Shown one piece after another: positions 37,914 to 46,219 of a stretch of 64,000 nt of DNA. Source of the stretch: Acididesulfobacillus acetoxydans (lineage in GTDB: Bacteria; Bacillota; Desulfitobacteriia; Desulfitobacteriales; Desulfitobacteriaceae); contig NZ_LR746496.1 of the NCBI RefSeq assembly GCF_902729405.1, forward strand, positions 4,402,001 to 4,466,000, written 5' to 3'. The number at the start of each line of letters is the position of its first letter. Position 1 is the first letter of the stretch. Made by a program: the position numbers and the translations under genes. Under the pieces are notes generated by a model that worked only from the letters and a program-made list of their open reading frames with translations, did not search any database and was not told the origin of the DNA.

Positions 37914-38080
37914 AAAGTGTGCGGCTTGTTAAAACTCAATGAGATTTGTTAAAAGCCCTTATCTACCGGGTGTTCGAGCGTCATTTTGCATGACGCTCTT
38001 TTTATTTATGTTATGATTTGTTACCGCTTAATGGTCACGTTGCATTACCCGTTGCATTACCTCGGGAGAGCTACGTTGAT
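37914..38080. other. Possible attachment-site flank
   Basis: It contains a tandem repeat of GTTGCATTACC (about 38038-38060), often seen close to tyrosine-integrase genes, and an A/T-rich hairpin (GCGTCATTTTGCATGACGC) at about 37979-37997. No coding frame is visible. Confidence 0.35.
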
Positions 38081-38117
38081 AGAGTAGGCCGACCTCTTAC
38101 AAGGCCAGCCCCTCAAT

Positions 38118-38150
38118 GAACGGCTCGTGCGGTTTTCCCGCAAACCGCTC
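38118..38150 (-). ncRNA. Group II intron domain V
   Basis: The minus strand folds into the short, highly conserved domain V hairpin: GAGCGGTTTGCGGG, the AAAA-type terminal loop, then CCGCACGAGCCGTTC. The catalytic triad region and bulge are in the expected places. Domain VI follows at once (38083-38112). Confidence 0.85.
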
Positions 38151-38154
38151 TACG

Positions 38155-39645
38155 TTACTTACTCTCGAACTTGTGGATACGTTCCTGCGCTCGCTCGTAC
38201 GCTGCAGCCCGCTTGGCCCAGTATATTGTGTCGCCAGCTTTGTGCTGCCGTTTGGCTAAGGCTGCCTTCTCCCTGCGCTGACGGATGATCGCTAAATACT
38301 CCTCATCTGTCAGCGACAGGCCCGTGGCTGCATCCCGAATGATTCTCTCGGCATATCGAAGTCCCGCTCCGATAAGGCGTTCATGGGTGTAGATTACGCT
38401 GAGCATGTTGGTTCTCCTGTACGTCTTGCTGCCACCACGTTGAGGTAGACGGCAACGTCGAATACGTTGACGGACATACGTGTCTAGCTTGGTCGCCTGT
38501 TGACCGAGCAAGGCTGTGGAACAGCGGCATTGGCCCCGGATGGATTTGTATACCTGTACCGCCTTGGCGGCCTGCGCCCAATATGCTGCCTTGCCCAGAA
38601 TTACCGGGTTCACTCTCTCTACCAGTGCGTCCAAGCTCAGCGTATGGGTTTTCGGAGTTTGCTCCTTGATGGCCTCTCGAAAATCCTTCACGGCATCAGG
38701 AATGCATTTGAGTCCCATACTCCAAGTCCCGTCTCGTTTCCGGAACCATCCTTGAATAGCCACTCCCAGGTATTCTAATTCGGGTATCATCCTTCCGTTT
38801 GCAGTGCGTTTCTCCATCAGGTTTAGAGTCTTCGTTTTCTCGGCTGAGAGGTCGAGTTTCAATCTTCTCATGACACCCTGCACTATAGCTTCTCCATGCT
38901 TGACGCCTTCCTCGTTCTTCGCAAAGACCAGAAAGTCATCGGCGTATCGTACAAATTGCACGCCCGCCTTGTTGAGTTCCCAGTCCAATTCATTCAGATA
39001 GATATTGGCAAGCAATGGAGAAATCACTCCACCCTGCGGAGAACCGGCCTTTGAGAAGCTTCTCACTCCATCCTCCATTACCCCAGCCTTTAGCCACTGC
39101 CAAATGAGGTCCAGAATGGAGCGGTCGGCAATCCTTCGCTTCATAATCCCCAGGAGTATTCGATGGTCTATACAGTCAAAATAACCCTTGATGTCAGCAT
39201 CGTACACCCACACATAGCCTTGTTCCATCAAATGAATGATGCGCCCGAAAGCATTGAACGCACCTTTTCCGGGACGGAAACCAACAGAGGCCGCATGAAA
39301 CTCCGTCTCGTACAGAGGTTGGAGTATGCCAGCCACCGCCTGCTGCACGACCTTGTCCCGGATAGATGGAAGACCAAGCGGACGCTTCTTGCCGTTTCGT
39401 TTCGGGATGTATCGTCTGAGTACTGGTACTGGCTTATACGTCTTGGCTTTGAGGTCGCTCAAAAGCTCTTGGAGATTCCCTTCCAGTTTGCTTTCGAAGG
39501 CAGACAGACTTATTCCGTCTACTCCGCCGGCCCCCTGATTTGCCTTCACTTTCAGCCACGCCTCATACAACCGCTGATAACTAAGCAAGCGTCCATAAAG
39601 ATTGTGCCATTTCAAGTTCGATCGTCTCCTCGCAAGCAGAACCAT
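38155..39645 (-). CDS. ltrA: Group II intron reverse transcriptase/maturase
   Basis: A 496-residue intron-encoded protein. The reverse transcriptase domain includes GVDGISLSAFE, RRYIPKRNGKKRPLGLPS, VQQAVAGILQPLYE, FRPGKGAFNA, VYDADIKGYFD (first catalytic aspartate), SPQGGVISPLLANIYL and the catalytic pair in FVRYADDFLVF. The maturase (X) domain follows, and then a basic C-terminal DNA-binding region. No HNH endonuclease zinc motif is seen. The ORF is intact, so the intron is probably mobile. Confidence 0.95.
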   Translation of the reverse strand: MVLLARRRSNLKWHNLYGRLLSYQRLYEAWLKVKANQGAGGVDGISLSAFESKLEGNLQELLSDLKAKTYKPVPVLRRYIPKRNGKKRPLGLPSIRDKVVQQAVAGILQPLYETEFHAASVGFRPGKGAFNAFGRIIHLMEQGYVWVYDADIKGYFDCIDHRILLGIMKRRIADRSILDLIWQWLKAGVMEDGVRSFSKAGSPQGGVISPLLANIYLNELDWELNKAGVQFVRYADDFLVFAKNEEGVKHGEAIVQGVMRRLKLDLSAEKTKTLNLMEKRTANGRMIPELEYLGVAIQGWFRKRDGTWSMGLKCIPDAVKDFREAIKEQTPKTHTLSLDALVERVNPVILGKAAYWAQAAKAVQVYKSIRGQCRCSTALLGQQATKLDTYVRQRIRRCRLPQRGGSKTYRRTNMLSVIYTHERLIGAGLRYAERIIRDAATGLSLTDEEYLAIIRQRREKAALAKRQHKAGDTIYWAKRAAAYERAQERIHKFESK

Positions 39646-39971
39646 CTCGGCAGTGTTTCACGGCGGAGGCTTACAGATTAGCATGTCTGCTTCTGAATCA
39701 ACTTTTCAGTAACGACGCCTTCCTTCACTTCACACCGAGTTATGGTCTCGGGGCTACTTCGCTACTATGAAGGCGCTCTGACTTCTCCTGGCACACGGGC
39801 AACTTCGGATTCCCTTATATGCCCATGTCCACCGACCCACGGACTTAGCTCCCCCTATCCGTTTTCCCGCCTTTCGGCTTGGGTGTCTCACTAGGTTCTG
39901 CACTATAAAGCCCCCTAACCGAACTTGAGCCATAGCCCCTTATAGGGTACACTGAAGATGTGGAGGGGGAT

Positions 39972-40301
39972 ATGGTGAAGCGTAATCGATACTCAAAAGA
40001 ATTTAAGACCGAGGTTCTTCGAGAGGTACGGGAGGTCGGCAACGCGGTTCCCGTAGCCAAAAAACACGGGATAAGCGTTGGGCTAATCTACCGTTGGGGA
40101 AAGCAGAGTGAGCACAAGGCGTGGGAACAGGCTTCGGACGAGGCAAAGAAGATAGCGGAGTACCTTCCGTCACCCAAGGAATTTCGCGAGCTCGAGGAGG
40201 AAAACGGAAGGCTCAAATCGATTCTTGGAGAAAAGGACCTTGAGATCGCAATTTATCAGGATCTTCTAAAAAACCGCCAGCCCGGCTTTCCGAAAAAATA
40301 G
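39972..40301 (+). CDS. IS3 family transposase OrfA
   Basis: A 109-residue HTH protein (IS3/IS911 OrfA): MVKRNRYSKEFKTEVLREV, then the turn VPVAKKHGISVGLIYRWGK, followed by a leucine-zipper-like segment FRELEEENGRLKSILGEKD. It ends ...FPKK at a TAG directly after a run of six A. A -1 slip there would continue into the OrfB frame, the normal way IS3 elements make the OrfAB transposase. Confidence 0.92.
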   Translation: MVKRNRYSKEFKTEVLREVREVGNAVPVAKKHGISVGLIYRWGKQSEHKAWEQASDEAKKIAEYLPSPKEFRELEEENGRLKSILGEKDLEIAIYQDLLKNRQPGFPKK

Positions 40302-41233
40302 AGGTTGCTGAGCAATGGATTGACCGGGGATATGCAGTAGCTCATGTGCTCAGAATTGTTGGTGTCAGCGAAGCAACATACTACAACCGAAGGAAATCGG
40401 AACAGGTACCTAAGCAGGAGCGTGAAAACAAGGGGGGACGCCCACGTCCAGGTTATTGCCGAACCCAAGAGGGCAAGCTAATCAGTGACGAAGAGATCAA
40501 AGAATGGCTCCTGGAACTTGTGGCCGGAGAGGAGGCTGCGTATGGCTACCGAAAGCTCACCTTAAGCTTAAGAAGGCAAAGGAATCTGGTTATCAGCTTT
40601 AAAAAAGGCTATCGGCTCTGCAAAGAGCTGGATATTCCGGAGGCGGCTAAGCGTTTACGAGTCAAGCATCCCCGCCGGATCGCAAGAAATCGAGAGATAA
40701 CCGCACCGAATCAACTCTGGGAAATGGACATCAAGTACGGATACATCCGCGGAGAAGACCGATTCTTCTTTCTCATGGGCATTCTTGACGTGTATGACCG
40801 CAGTCTGGTCGATTACCATATTGGTTTAAGCTGCGAAGGCAAACACGCCGCCCAGACCTTGGAAAGAGCTCTCTGGCGTCGGCGAATATTTGGAAGCTCA
40901 AATGAGCCCGTGATCCGGACAGATAATGGGCCGCAGTTTATTAGTCATATCTTTGAGACCGCTTGTGAAAGTTGGGGTGGAGAGCACGAGAGAATTCCGC
41001 CGAAGACACCGAACAAGAACGCTCACATCGAATCGTTTCACTCCAACCTAGAACGGGAATGCCTCTCAAAACATGAATTTGGCAGTTACGCCGAAGCGTA
41101 TGAGGTAATCGTTAACTATCTTGACTTCTACAACAAACGCCGTTATCACGACAGCCTTTACGACCTGTCGCCTGAAGAATTCCAAGAGAAGCTCAGCAAA
41201 GGAGAAATCAAACGCTTTGTGGTGAAAGTTTAA
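40292..41233 (+). CDS. IS3 family transposase OrfB (via -1 frameshift)
   Basis: The integrase core of the IS3 element. The frame is open from the A6 slip site (40293-40298), giving EKIEVAEQWIDRGYAVAHVL and onwards, so it is probably made as an OrfAB fusion. An internal ATG at 40346 lies within it. DDE residues are in LWEMDIKYGYI, VIRTDNGPQFISH and the final glutamate in NAHIESFHSNLERECL. The HTH_21 segment EEAAYGYRKLTLSLRR precedes them. Element ends could not be fixed. Confidence 0.92.
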   Translation, partial: EKIEVAEQWIDRGYAVAHVLRIVGVSEATYYNRRKSEQVPKQERENKGGRPRPGYCRTQEGKLISDEEIKEWLLELVAGEEAAYGYRKLTLSLRRQRNLVISFKKGYRLCKELDIPEAAKRLRVKHPRRIARNREITAPNQLWEMDIKYGYIRGEDRFFFLMGILDVYDRSLVDYHIGLSCEGKHAAQTLERALWRRRIFGSSNEPVIRTDNGPQFISHIFETACESWGGEHERIPPKTPNKNAHIESFHSNLERECLSKHEFGSYAEAYEVIVNYLDFYNKRRYHDSLYDLSPEEFQEKLSKGEIKRFVVKV

Positions 41234-42206
41234 GTGTGCTGATGTGCAGCAGAGGGCAGATTCCATCTGCGGATAAACCCTTGACAACCGCTTGATTGCG
41301 CACAACGGCTGGAGGACTTCAATGTCAAGGGCGGGCGTAAGCCCGGCAAAGCGGACCCTTTACATTGAGAGGCCGGAAGTTGTAAACTCGGCCAAGCGGT
41401 GTCAAGTGAGCTTATGCTAAGCCTTCTTGGACAAAATCATAAAACTATGAAATCACGAGAATAAGGGAGTAAGGCTCTAAAATTAGGGGGTTGCCCCGCT
41501 GCATATCCGCCCGTCCTAACGATGGTGACCAGGAGACCTCGACGGGTCACCCGCACTGGCTGCAGCGTGCATGTCTCACCCTCCACGTGATGAGCCGCAT
41601 ACCCCGTTTCAGTAGCTTACAGGGCTGCCTCACCCTTGCCCGTAGGTTCAGCCTACTCAGTTTGCCCCGGGTTTCCCCATTGGGGTGTCTCACTAGCCTC
41701 ACCGTAGCACAGGTTTTGGGTTCCGCAGAGGTCGTAGCGTCCCCAACTCATCCCGCCGCTTTGGCATTCAGCGTATCGCTTTCAACCTGCACACCTCGGA
41801 TAGGGACCTCTCGGTTACCCCTCTCTCCTCCGTCACGTCCCTCACGGGAGCGCGCTAGATGTATCCTTTGCTGTGCTTGCCACCGCGCAGCGCCGGCCTG
41901 CCCAGCCTTACGGCAGGGTGTCCGACATCCAGTGCGGGCTGCCGCCCGCACAACCTCCCTTCACTAAAGTCAGGGGATTCCCGGTTGACTCAGGGGACTT
42001 CGCTTCTGCCTGGAGGCAACAAAATCCATCACGCAGATCTATCGCTCTCATTGAGAATAAGTCAATCTGGGAGCATAGAGACACCCAGCCGGAGTGACAG
42101 AATCGTAACCCGCCGCAAGCCCAGAAGTTGTTCACCCAAATGCCGATCTTGGCTTCCCGTTGTGCTTTCGGGGTCTCCTCTTTTTGGGGAGAACAAGTAT
42201 ATACGG
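41234..42206. other. Mobile-element debris
   Basis: No intact gene. On the minus strand, 41500-41720 resembles the 5' (domain I) part of a group II intron: CTAGTGAGACACCC is shared with the start of the intron at 39.9 kb, but there is no maturase. At 41955-41985 CCCCTGACTTTAGT and the neighbouring frame (PLTLVKGG) match the right end of an IS200/IS605-type element, like the one at 10240. The open frames here look accidental. Confidence 0.45.
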
Positions 42207-42338
42207 TTACTCATCCTCTTCGTATGTTGCCTCTTCGCTCGTAACGTCCTTCGTACCACCGCCAAAATATTCGCCACGTGACTCCAGCCAGTCGATGAAA
42301 TCGTCGAGCCATTGATCATGGCTCAGGTCGGTTTCCAC
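42207..42338 (-). CDS. Small acidic protein
   Basis: A 43-residue frame from GTG 42338: VETDLSHDQWLDDFIDWLES, then a Gly-rich turn and an acidic tail (TYEEDE). It overlaps the end of the HTH gene upstream in another frame. Its composition (aromatic and acidic helix, no stop for the whole overlap) looks like a real small protein, but no family is recognised and the ribosome site is weak. Confidence 0.35.
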   Translation of the reverse strand: METDLSHDQWLDDFIDWLESRGEYFGGGTKDVTSEEATYEEDE

Positions 42339-42528
42339 GCAGCCACACTTCTTCCAGAGGCACGTCGAGCACCACTGCCAGCTTCGCGAGAAGTGCAATA
42401 CTGCCCGGCTTCCCGCGCTCCAGATCGCAGATGTGATTCGCGGTTGTCCCGACCAGTTTAGCCAGTTCTGCCTAGGAAAGGCCCTTCTCGCTACGTAGTC
42501 GTGCCAATAATTGACCGACGCTGTCCAT
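42316..42528 (-). pseudogene. XRE-type HTH regulator with in-frame TAG
   Basis: From ATG 42528 the frame reads MDSVGQLLARLRSEKGLS, then TAG (42472-42474), then AELAKLVGTTANHICDLERG and on through VPLEEVWLRG to TGA (42316). This is a complete 70-codon XRE helix-turn-helix. At the TAG position family members almost always have glutamine (LSQAELA), and CAG to TAG is a single base change. The simplest reading is a nonsense mutation. However, this genome encodes an amber-decoding tRNA-Pyl, so occasional readthrough is possible. Confidence 0.7.
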
Positions 42529-42559
42529 AAGCTTCCTAGATTCCTTCCTCGGTGTTCCA

Positions 42560-42868
42560 TTATCGCCCGCGCAGAATCCACTGGGCATGAGTCACGAGGA
42601 CCACGCCATATGCCAACACCCCTATAACCACCAGCCGAGAAACCAATGCGTGCGGCCTGTTTCCTATCCGCCACAGCAGGACCCCCAGGAGGACCGGCAG
42701 TGCCAGCTTGACCGCCATGAACGCCACGACGTTTTGGTCGATCAACCATCGCATCAAGGGGTTGGCTTCCTCGATTGCGCCAAGACGAAGCCCCCAGGGC
42801 GTTAGCGCACCGTCAAGGAGGGTGAGAACGGCTAGGGCTGCTGGGAGTAGCAGGGATTTTCTGTTGTG
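42560..42868 (-). pseudogene. DUF5658-like membrane protein, 5' end lost
   Basis: The minus strand encodes a small membrane protein with three hydrophobic helices: LLLPAALAVLTLLDGALTPW, then LGAIEEANPLMRWLIDQNV, VKLALPVLLGVLLWRI and VVIGVLAYGVVLVTHA. The LLDG...EEANPLM pattern is that of DUF5658-type proteins. In frame there is a stop upstream and no normal start before SLLLP. The upstream DNA is the remnant of an IS66 end. A decayed piece of a related gene is at 12915. Confidence 0.6.
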
Positions 42869-42884
42869 GGGTGGAGAGAAAGCC

Positions 42885-42998
42885 AGTTACTACTATCCCC
42901 TGCATAAGAACTTTCGTCAAATTCTCGCCGGGTCGGACTAAGTCCGGTCCATTTTGTTAACCTCTAAATGTTCATCGGACGGTTCACTGAACATTTAC
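42885..42998 (+). mobile_element. Remnant of IS66/DruA-like element end
   Basis: This block repeats, in opposite orientation, the outer end of the element at 1266. It encodes the last residues of the DUF4338 protein (YYYPLHKNFRQILAGSD), then non-coding sequence, then the terminal repeat ending ...TGAACATTTAC at 42998. The rest of that copy is gone. Confidence 0.85.
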
Positions 42999-43061
42999 AG
43001 CGTCTCTTTACAACGGTAAAGGAAATACCCGCAATGGAATCTTAGGTGTAGTTTTGCCAGT

Positions 43062-43330
43062 ATGATTAATTCGATTTTTAAAGGATCTTATACCTGTAGC
43101 AAGTGCGGAGAAACCCATAACTGGATAAATGTTAATGATTATACAACCATCAAAGAGTTTAGTGTTAATTATTATCTGCCCGGGAACGATAAGTGCGGTT
43201 ATGCCGAAGAAGATAGATATTGCGTCCTTGTAAAGTGGAAGAATTTTTGTGCTGACCCATTAACTTATATTGAAAAAGCATTTGAAAAGAGGGAGGCTGA
43301 AATTAGCGAAAAGGTAATCTCGCTTTCGAC
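43062..43330 (+). CDS. Zinc-ribbon hypothetical protein, possibly truncated
   Basis: The first 85 residues look like a real protein: MINSIFKGSYTCSKCGETHN with a CxxC zinc knuckle, then IEKAFEKREAEISEKVI. After about codon 88 the frame enters the end of an IS1634-type element and runs on to 43469 with unrelated sequence. I place the native part up to about 43330. No family recognised. Confidence 0.4.
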
Positions 43331-43407
43331 AGTCCGTAGACACGGGAAGTGCCTCAAACCCTTATGGCATCTGGGCTTCAGGCACTTGTGGATAACGTAC
43401 CGTGTAC

Positions 43408-45063
43408 CTACACTTTTTGTCCCTTGGGAAGCGAAATATCCCATATTCTCGGGGGTTCCGGCAATTTGAGTGCTGAAAAAATACCCGTTTGCTCTTGGGT
43501 TAATTCTGTCCTTTGAAAGACTTTCCCGTCCGTCGATTCCCACTCGACGAGATAAATTTTCTCCAGTTCGAAACGAAGGTTGGCCCAGGTTTGTTGAGTC
43601 TCTACTTCTGCCAGGCGTACCAGGAGCAAAGCCAGCCAACACAGCAGGACATGGGCACAGATCCGATCGTCTTTTCGGTGGTAAACAGGCCGTAGCTCCA
43701 GAGTCGTTTTGAGCGTGCGAAAAGCCCGCTCCACTTCCCAAAGCTGTTTGAAGCCCAAGGTGATATCCTCTATCGAGAGGGTGTCATCCGAGGTGCGGAT
43801 AAGGTATTTCCCGTCCAGCCTTTCCGCGGCTTTGACCGCTTTCTGGTTAATCCTAAGGTTGCCTTTAGCATCGATTTGCAAATATCGCTTGTAGACGATA
43901 TGGCTGTAGAGGGCACAGTGGGCTTTGGTGTGCGCTTCTCCGTCCAGCTCCTTCAGCTTCGCGAGCTTCTGCTTCAGCTTCTCCAGGTGCTTGGTGCGGG
44001 TATGGGCATCACGCTTGGCTTCCGCAGGGTTACGGACCAGAACGTAGCGGATGCGGGCCTCACCGTGGCCGACAACGACTTCTTTCGCCTCCAGATTCTC
44101 TTGAAGCGTGCGAAACCTTCCGGGATGGGAGAGGGCCTCCTCGACTTCGGGCTTACCGGCTCTAAGACGTTCTCCAGCGATGTAGTGGCCCCCGGTCCTT
44201 TGCAGAATCCGCAAGTTCTCCTCGGAGGAAAAACCCCTATCCATCACACTCACGACCCGCCCCAACTTCCAACCCGCCAGATCCCGCTTGACTTCCGGGA
44301 TAACCGACATATCGGAGGTATTGCCGGGCCAGACCCAAGAGCGAATCGGGATCCCGTCCCGTGTGACCGCCAGGCCGATCACAATTTGGGGCAAATCGGG
44401 CCGGCTGTCCTTTGAGTGACCCAGCGCCTTTAAGTCCTGTTCCTCATCGTCCCACGCGTCCATTTCAAAGTAAGTCGAGGTGGTATCGAAGAACAGGAGA
44501 TCGACTTCAAGATAGAACAAGTCCGCTACGGCATAAAACACCTCTCGCTCAACGTCTTCCTGGGATTCCAAGAGGAAATCCATCGCGCGATAGCAGTGCT
44601 GAACCTCCACGTTCGCAAGGCCGGGAATGACTACCTTTTCGGGCACCCATTTCTCCAATTGCAGCTTGCTCAAAGGTGCCAAAGCCCGGTTAGCCACCAT
44701 CGCGAACAGAGCGCGTTCCACCTCCGTGCGATACTCGCGCTCTTTCAAGCGGCGCTTCAAAATGCTATCGATTCCGAGTTTCCGCCAGAGCTGATCCAGA
44801 AACCAGGCACCGCCCAGCGGGCGACAGGAGAGGAGCTCCGGTTTCGGGGCCTCCACCGGATCGAGCGGTTCCCCGAGGAAACGCCGGATACTGCGTTCCA
44901 GCCGGCGAAGGGACTCCATATCCAACCGATCCAAACGTCCGAAATTAAAAAGGACATTCGCCTGCGGAGAGCCGGTTTCCGGATTACGAACGTTATGAGC
45001 TAACTGAACGTACTTAACCACACTATTATCTTTGTTCTTACGAGACGTCATACGTATATACAT
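43408..45063 (-). CDS. IS1634 family transposase
   Basis: A 551-residue DDE transposase of the IS1634 group (IS4 superfamily). Seen are LLFFDTTSTYFE (first aspartate), LPQIVIGLAVTRDGIPI, VWPGNTSDMSVI, VVSVMDRGFSSEENL (second aspartate), HYIAGERLR, DGKYLIRTSDDTLS, and LWEVERAFRTLKTTLELRPVYHR with the final glutamate and the YREK-like signature. It is a full-length, intact gene. The element ends were not resolved; nearby GTGTACCTACAC (43403) and GTGTGCCTACAC (45130) resemble each other in both flanks. Confidence 0.93.
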   Translation of the reverse strand: MYIRMTSRKNKDNSVVKYVQLAHNVRNPETGSPQANVLFNFGRLDRLDMESLRRLERSIRRFLGEPLDPVEAPKPELLSCRPLGGAWFLDQLWRKLGIDSILKRRLKEREYRTEVERALFAMVANRALAPLSKLQLEKWVPEKVVIPGLANVEVQHCYRAMDFLLESQEDVEREVFYAVADLFYLEVDLLFFDTTSTYFEMDAWDDEEQDLKALGHSKDSRPDLPQIVIGLAVTRDGIPIRSWVWPGNTSDMSVIPEVKRDLAGWKLGRVVSVMDRGFSSEENLRILQRTGGHYIAGERLRAGKPEVEEALSHPGRFRTLQENLEAKEVVVGHGEARIRYVLVRNPAEAKRDAHTRTKHLEKLKQKLAKLKELDGEAHTKAHCALYSHIVYKRYLQIDAKGNLRINQKAVKAAERLDGKYLIRTSDDTLSIEDITLGFKQLWEVERAFRTLKTTLELRPVYHRKDDRICAHVLLCWLALLLVRLAEVETQQTWANLRFELEKIYLVEWESTDGKVFQRTELTQEQTGIFSALKLPEPPRIWDISLPKGQKV

Positions 45064-45196
45064 GCCTACATTTTACCACAAGTCAGACATACCTTCAAGT
45101 ATTCATAAGGGCTATCCACAGCTTATCCACATAATCGTGTGCCTACACATTTTCACTGTTTTTGCCTGTGGATAAACCCTGAAACCCGCATGAATA

Positions 45197-45226
45197 AAGG
45201 CATCCATTTTTTAACGGATGCCTAAA
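45197..45226. terminator. Hairpin next to IS1634 element
   Basis: GGCATCC and GGATGCC form a stem around ATTTTTTAAC. The flanking CCCGCATGAATAAAGG at 45184-45199 also occurs inside the short inverted-repeat element at 56.07 kb. Confidence 0.5.
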
Positions 45227-45339
45227 TCCACGAAAAACTGTCGAAGCCGAGGTCTAGACGTGCACTGTATGGACGCCAGCACCTCCATCGTTGAGCAACC
45301 TATGGTCTTTGACCGGGGCAAAACAAACGACCGCTGGTT

Positions 45340-45645
45340 TCACTCCCGCGCATCTGTCGTCTCTGCCTTTTCCCTCCAGTCGTAGACTACATCTGGCACA
45401 ACCTGCCCTGGGTGCCAGGATACGGTCTCTCTCGCCCAGGTGTCCCCCTCCGGGGAGTCGTAAGTCTGGACGTGAAAGGACCAGCGGTTTTTCTCGATCG
45501 GCTCAAATTCGCTCTTGTGAGTTCGATACCCATCCAGATACGCGAAAAGCTGTTCGGCGATGTACTCTTTCTCTTCGGACACTCCGCTGCGAACATGGAT
45601 GATGATTTCTCCACCGCAATGAGGGCATTTCCTGGAAACGCCTTC
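45340..45645 (-). CDS. Hypothetical zinc-ribbon protein
   Basis: The minus-strand frame reads KCPHCGGEIIIHVRSGVSEE, then EYIAEQLFAYLDGYRTHKSE and a Trp-rich C-terminus (WARETVSWHPG). The CxxC near the front suggests a zinc knuckle whose partner cysteines are absent. The beginning is unclear: the frame is open further upstream with no good start, and an ATG at 45582 would leave out the CxxC. It is a small unknown protein or a fragment. Confidence 0.35.
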   Translation of the reverse strand, partial: EGVSRKCPHCGGEIIIHVRSGVSEEKEYIAEQLFAYLDGYRTHKSEFEPIEKNRWSFHVQTYDSPEGDTWARETVSWHPGQVVPDVVYDWREKAETTDARE

Positions 45646-45887
45646 TTTCTGTCGCGTTTTAGGATGAATCCACCTTCTTTCCCACGCCGAGCCTATGGAT
45701 AAATTAAAAGAAAGCCACTCCTTCGAGTGACTTCCCCTGAGTCATGCATTCTCAGTTAGGCTTCCTACACGGTAGCGCATCAGCGCATTAGGTGATCAAT
45801 CTGCAGTTGTCTCTGTACGACACTGAATACACTTTTTTTAATATCTTTCGAAACAGTCAGTCGCCTCATGGCACATTATGCTCCAAA
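45646..45887. other. Intergenic stretch
   Basis: No gene or RNA recognised between the zinc-ribbon frame and the corrinoid-protein stump. GAGTGACTTCC and its complement near 45710-45735 form a weak hairpin. Confidence 0.3.
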
Positions 45888-45992
45888 TCAAGCCAAGAGC
45901 TTATCTGCCATCTCCACCGCCGTAGCTGCGTCGGGGGCATAGGCATCGGCCCCGATCTCATCGGCAAACGTTGAGCACCAGGGGTCACTTAG
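45888..45992 (-). pseudogene. mttC: Corrinoid protein (MttC-like) C-terminal remnant
   Basis: The last 27 codons before TGA read FADEIGADAYAPDAATAVEM and end ADKLLA. This matches the end of the complete corrinoid protein at 56143 (FADEIGADAYCADAMAAKDT). Just upstream a GGTGCT in another frame recalls the GGAPVS that should precede it, so there is a small deletion or frameshift, and then homology is lost. It lies downstream of the Pyl-mttB and permease genes, where mttC is found in other methylamine operons. Confidence 0.75.
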
Positions 45993-46219
45993 TTGCAGCC
46001 CGCTCGGCCCGCGCGTCGATCTACATTGTCGGATAGTACAAGTAAACAAAGGCAGGATGTAGTTCGCATCATGAACTGAGCGAAGCCACTATATTTCGTT
46101 TGAAGGCGTATCCGGGAAGCCACAAGTGCCTAAAGCCCAGATGCCATAAGGATTTGAGGCCGTGTAATCATTAAAAGGATAGATATTTGTTAAAGATATT
46201 CCGTCAGATAGTCCCCTGG
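45993..46219. other. Spacer between permease gene and corrinoid stump
   Basis: The minus-strand sequence after the permease stop shows no gene. It is presumably where the body of the mttC-like gene was lost. Confidence 0.3.

Larger units (their letters stand above)
38080..39900 (-). mobile_element. Group II intron with maturase
   Basis: The minus strand carries a maturase/reverse transcriptase gene preceded by about 250 bases of structured leader (with GAGAAGTCAGAGC and TCATAGTAGC, typical of bacterial group II domain I-IV) and followed by a clear domain V and domain VI. The 3' end is near 38080, after the domain VI CTACTCTAT. The 5' end is not fixed; it may be near GTGCAGAACC at 39903. It sits between a tRNA scar and an IS3 element. 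Confidence 0.8.

Noticed and set aside
42207-42749. A 180-residue protein on the minus strand
   Set aside because: Most of it is a shadow of the HTH and DUF5658-like frames. Only its last 43 residues may be a real small protein.
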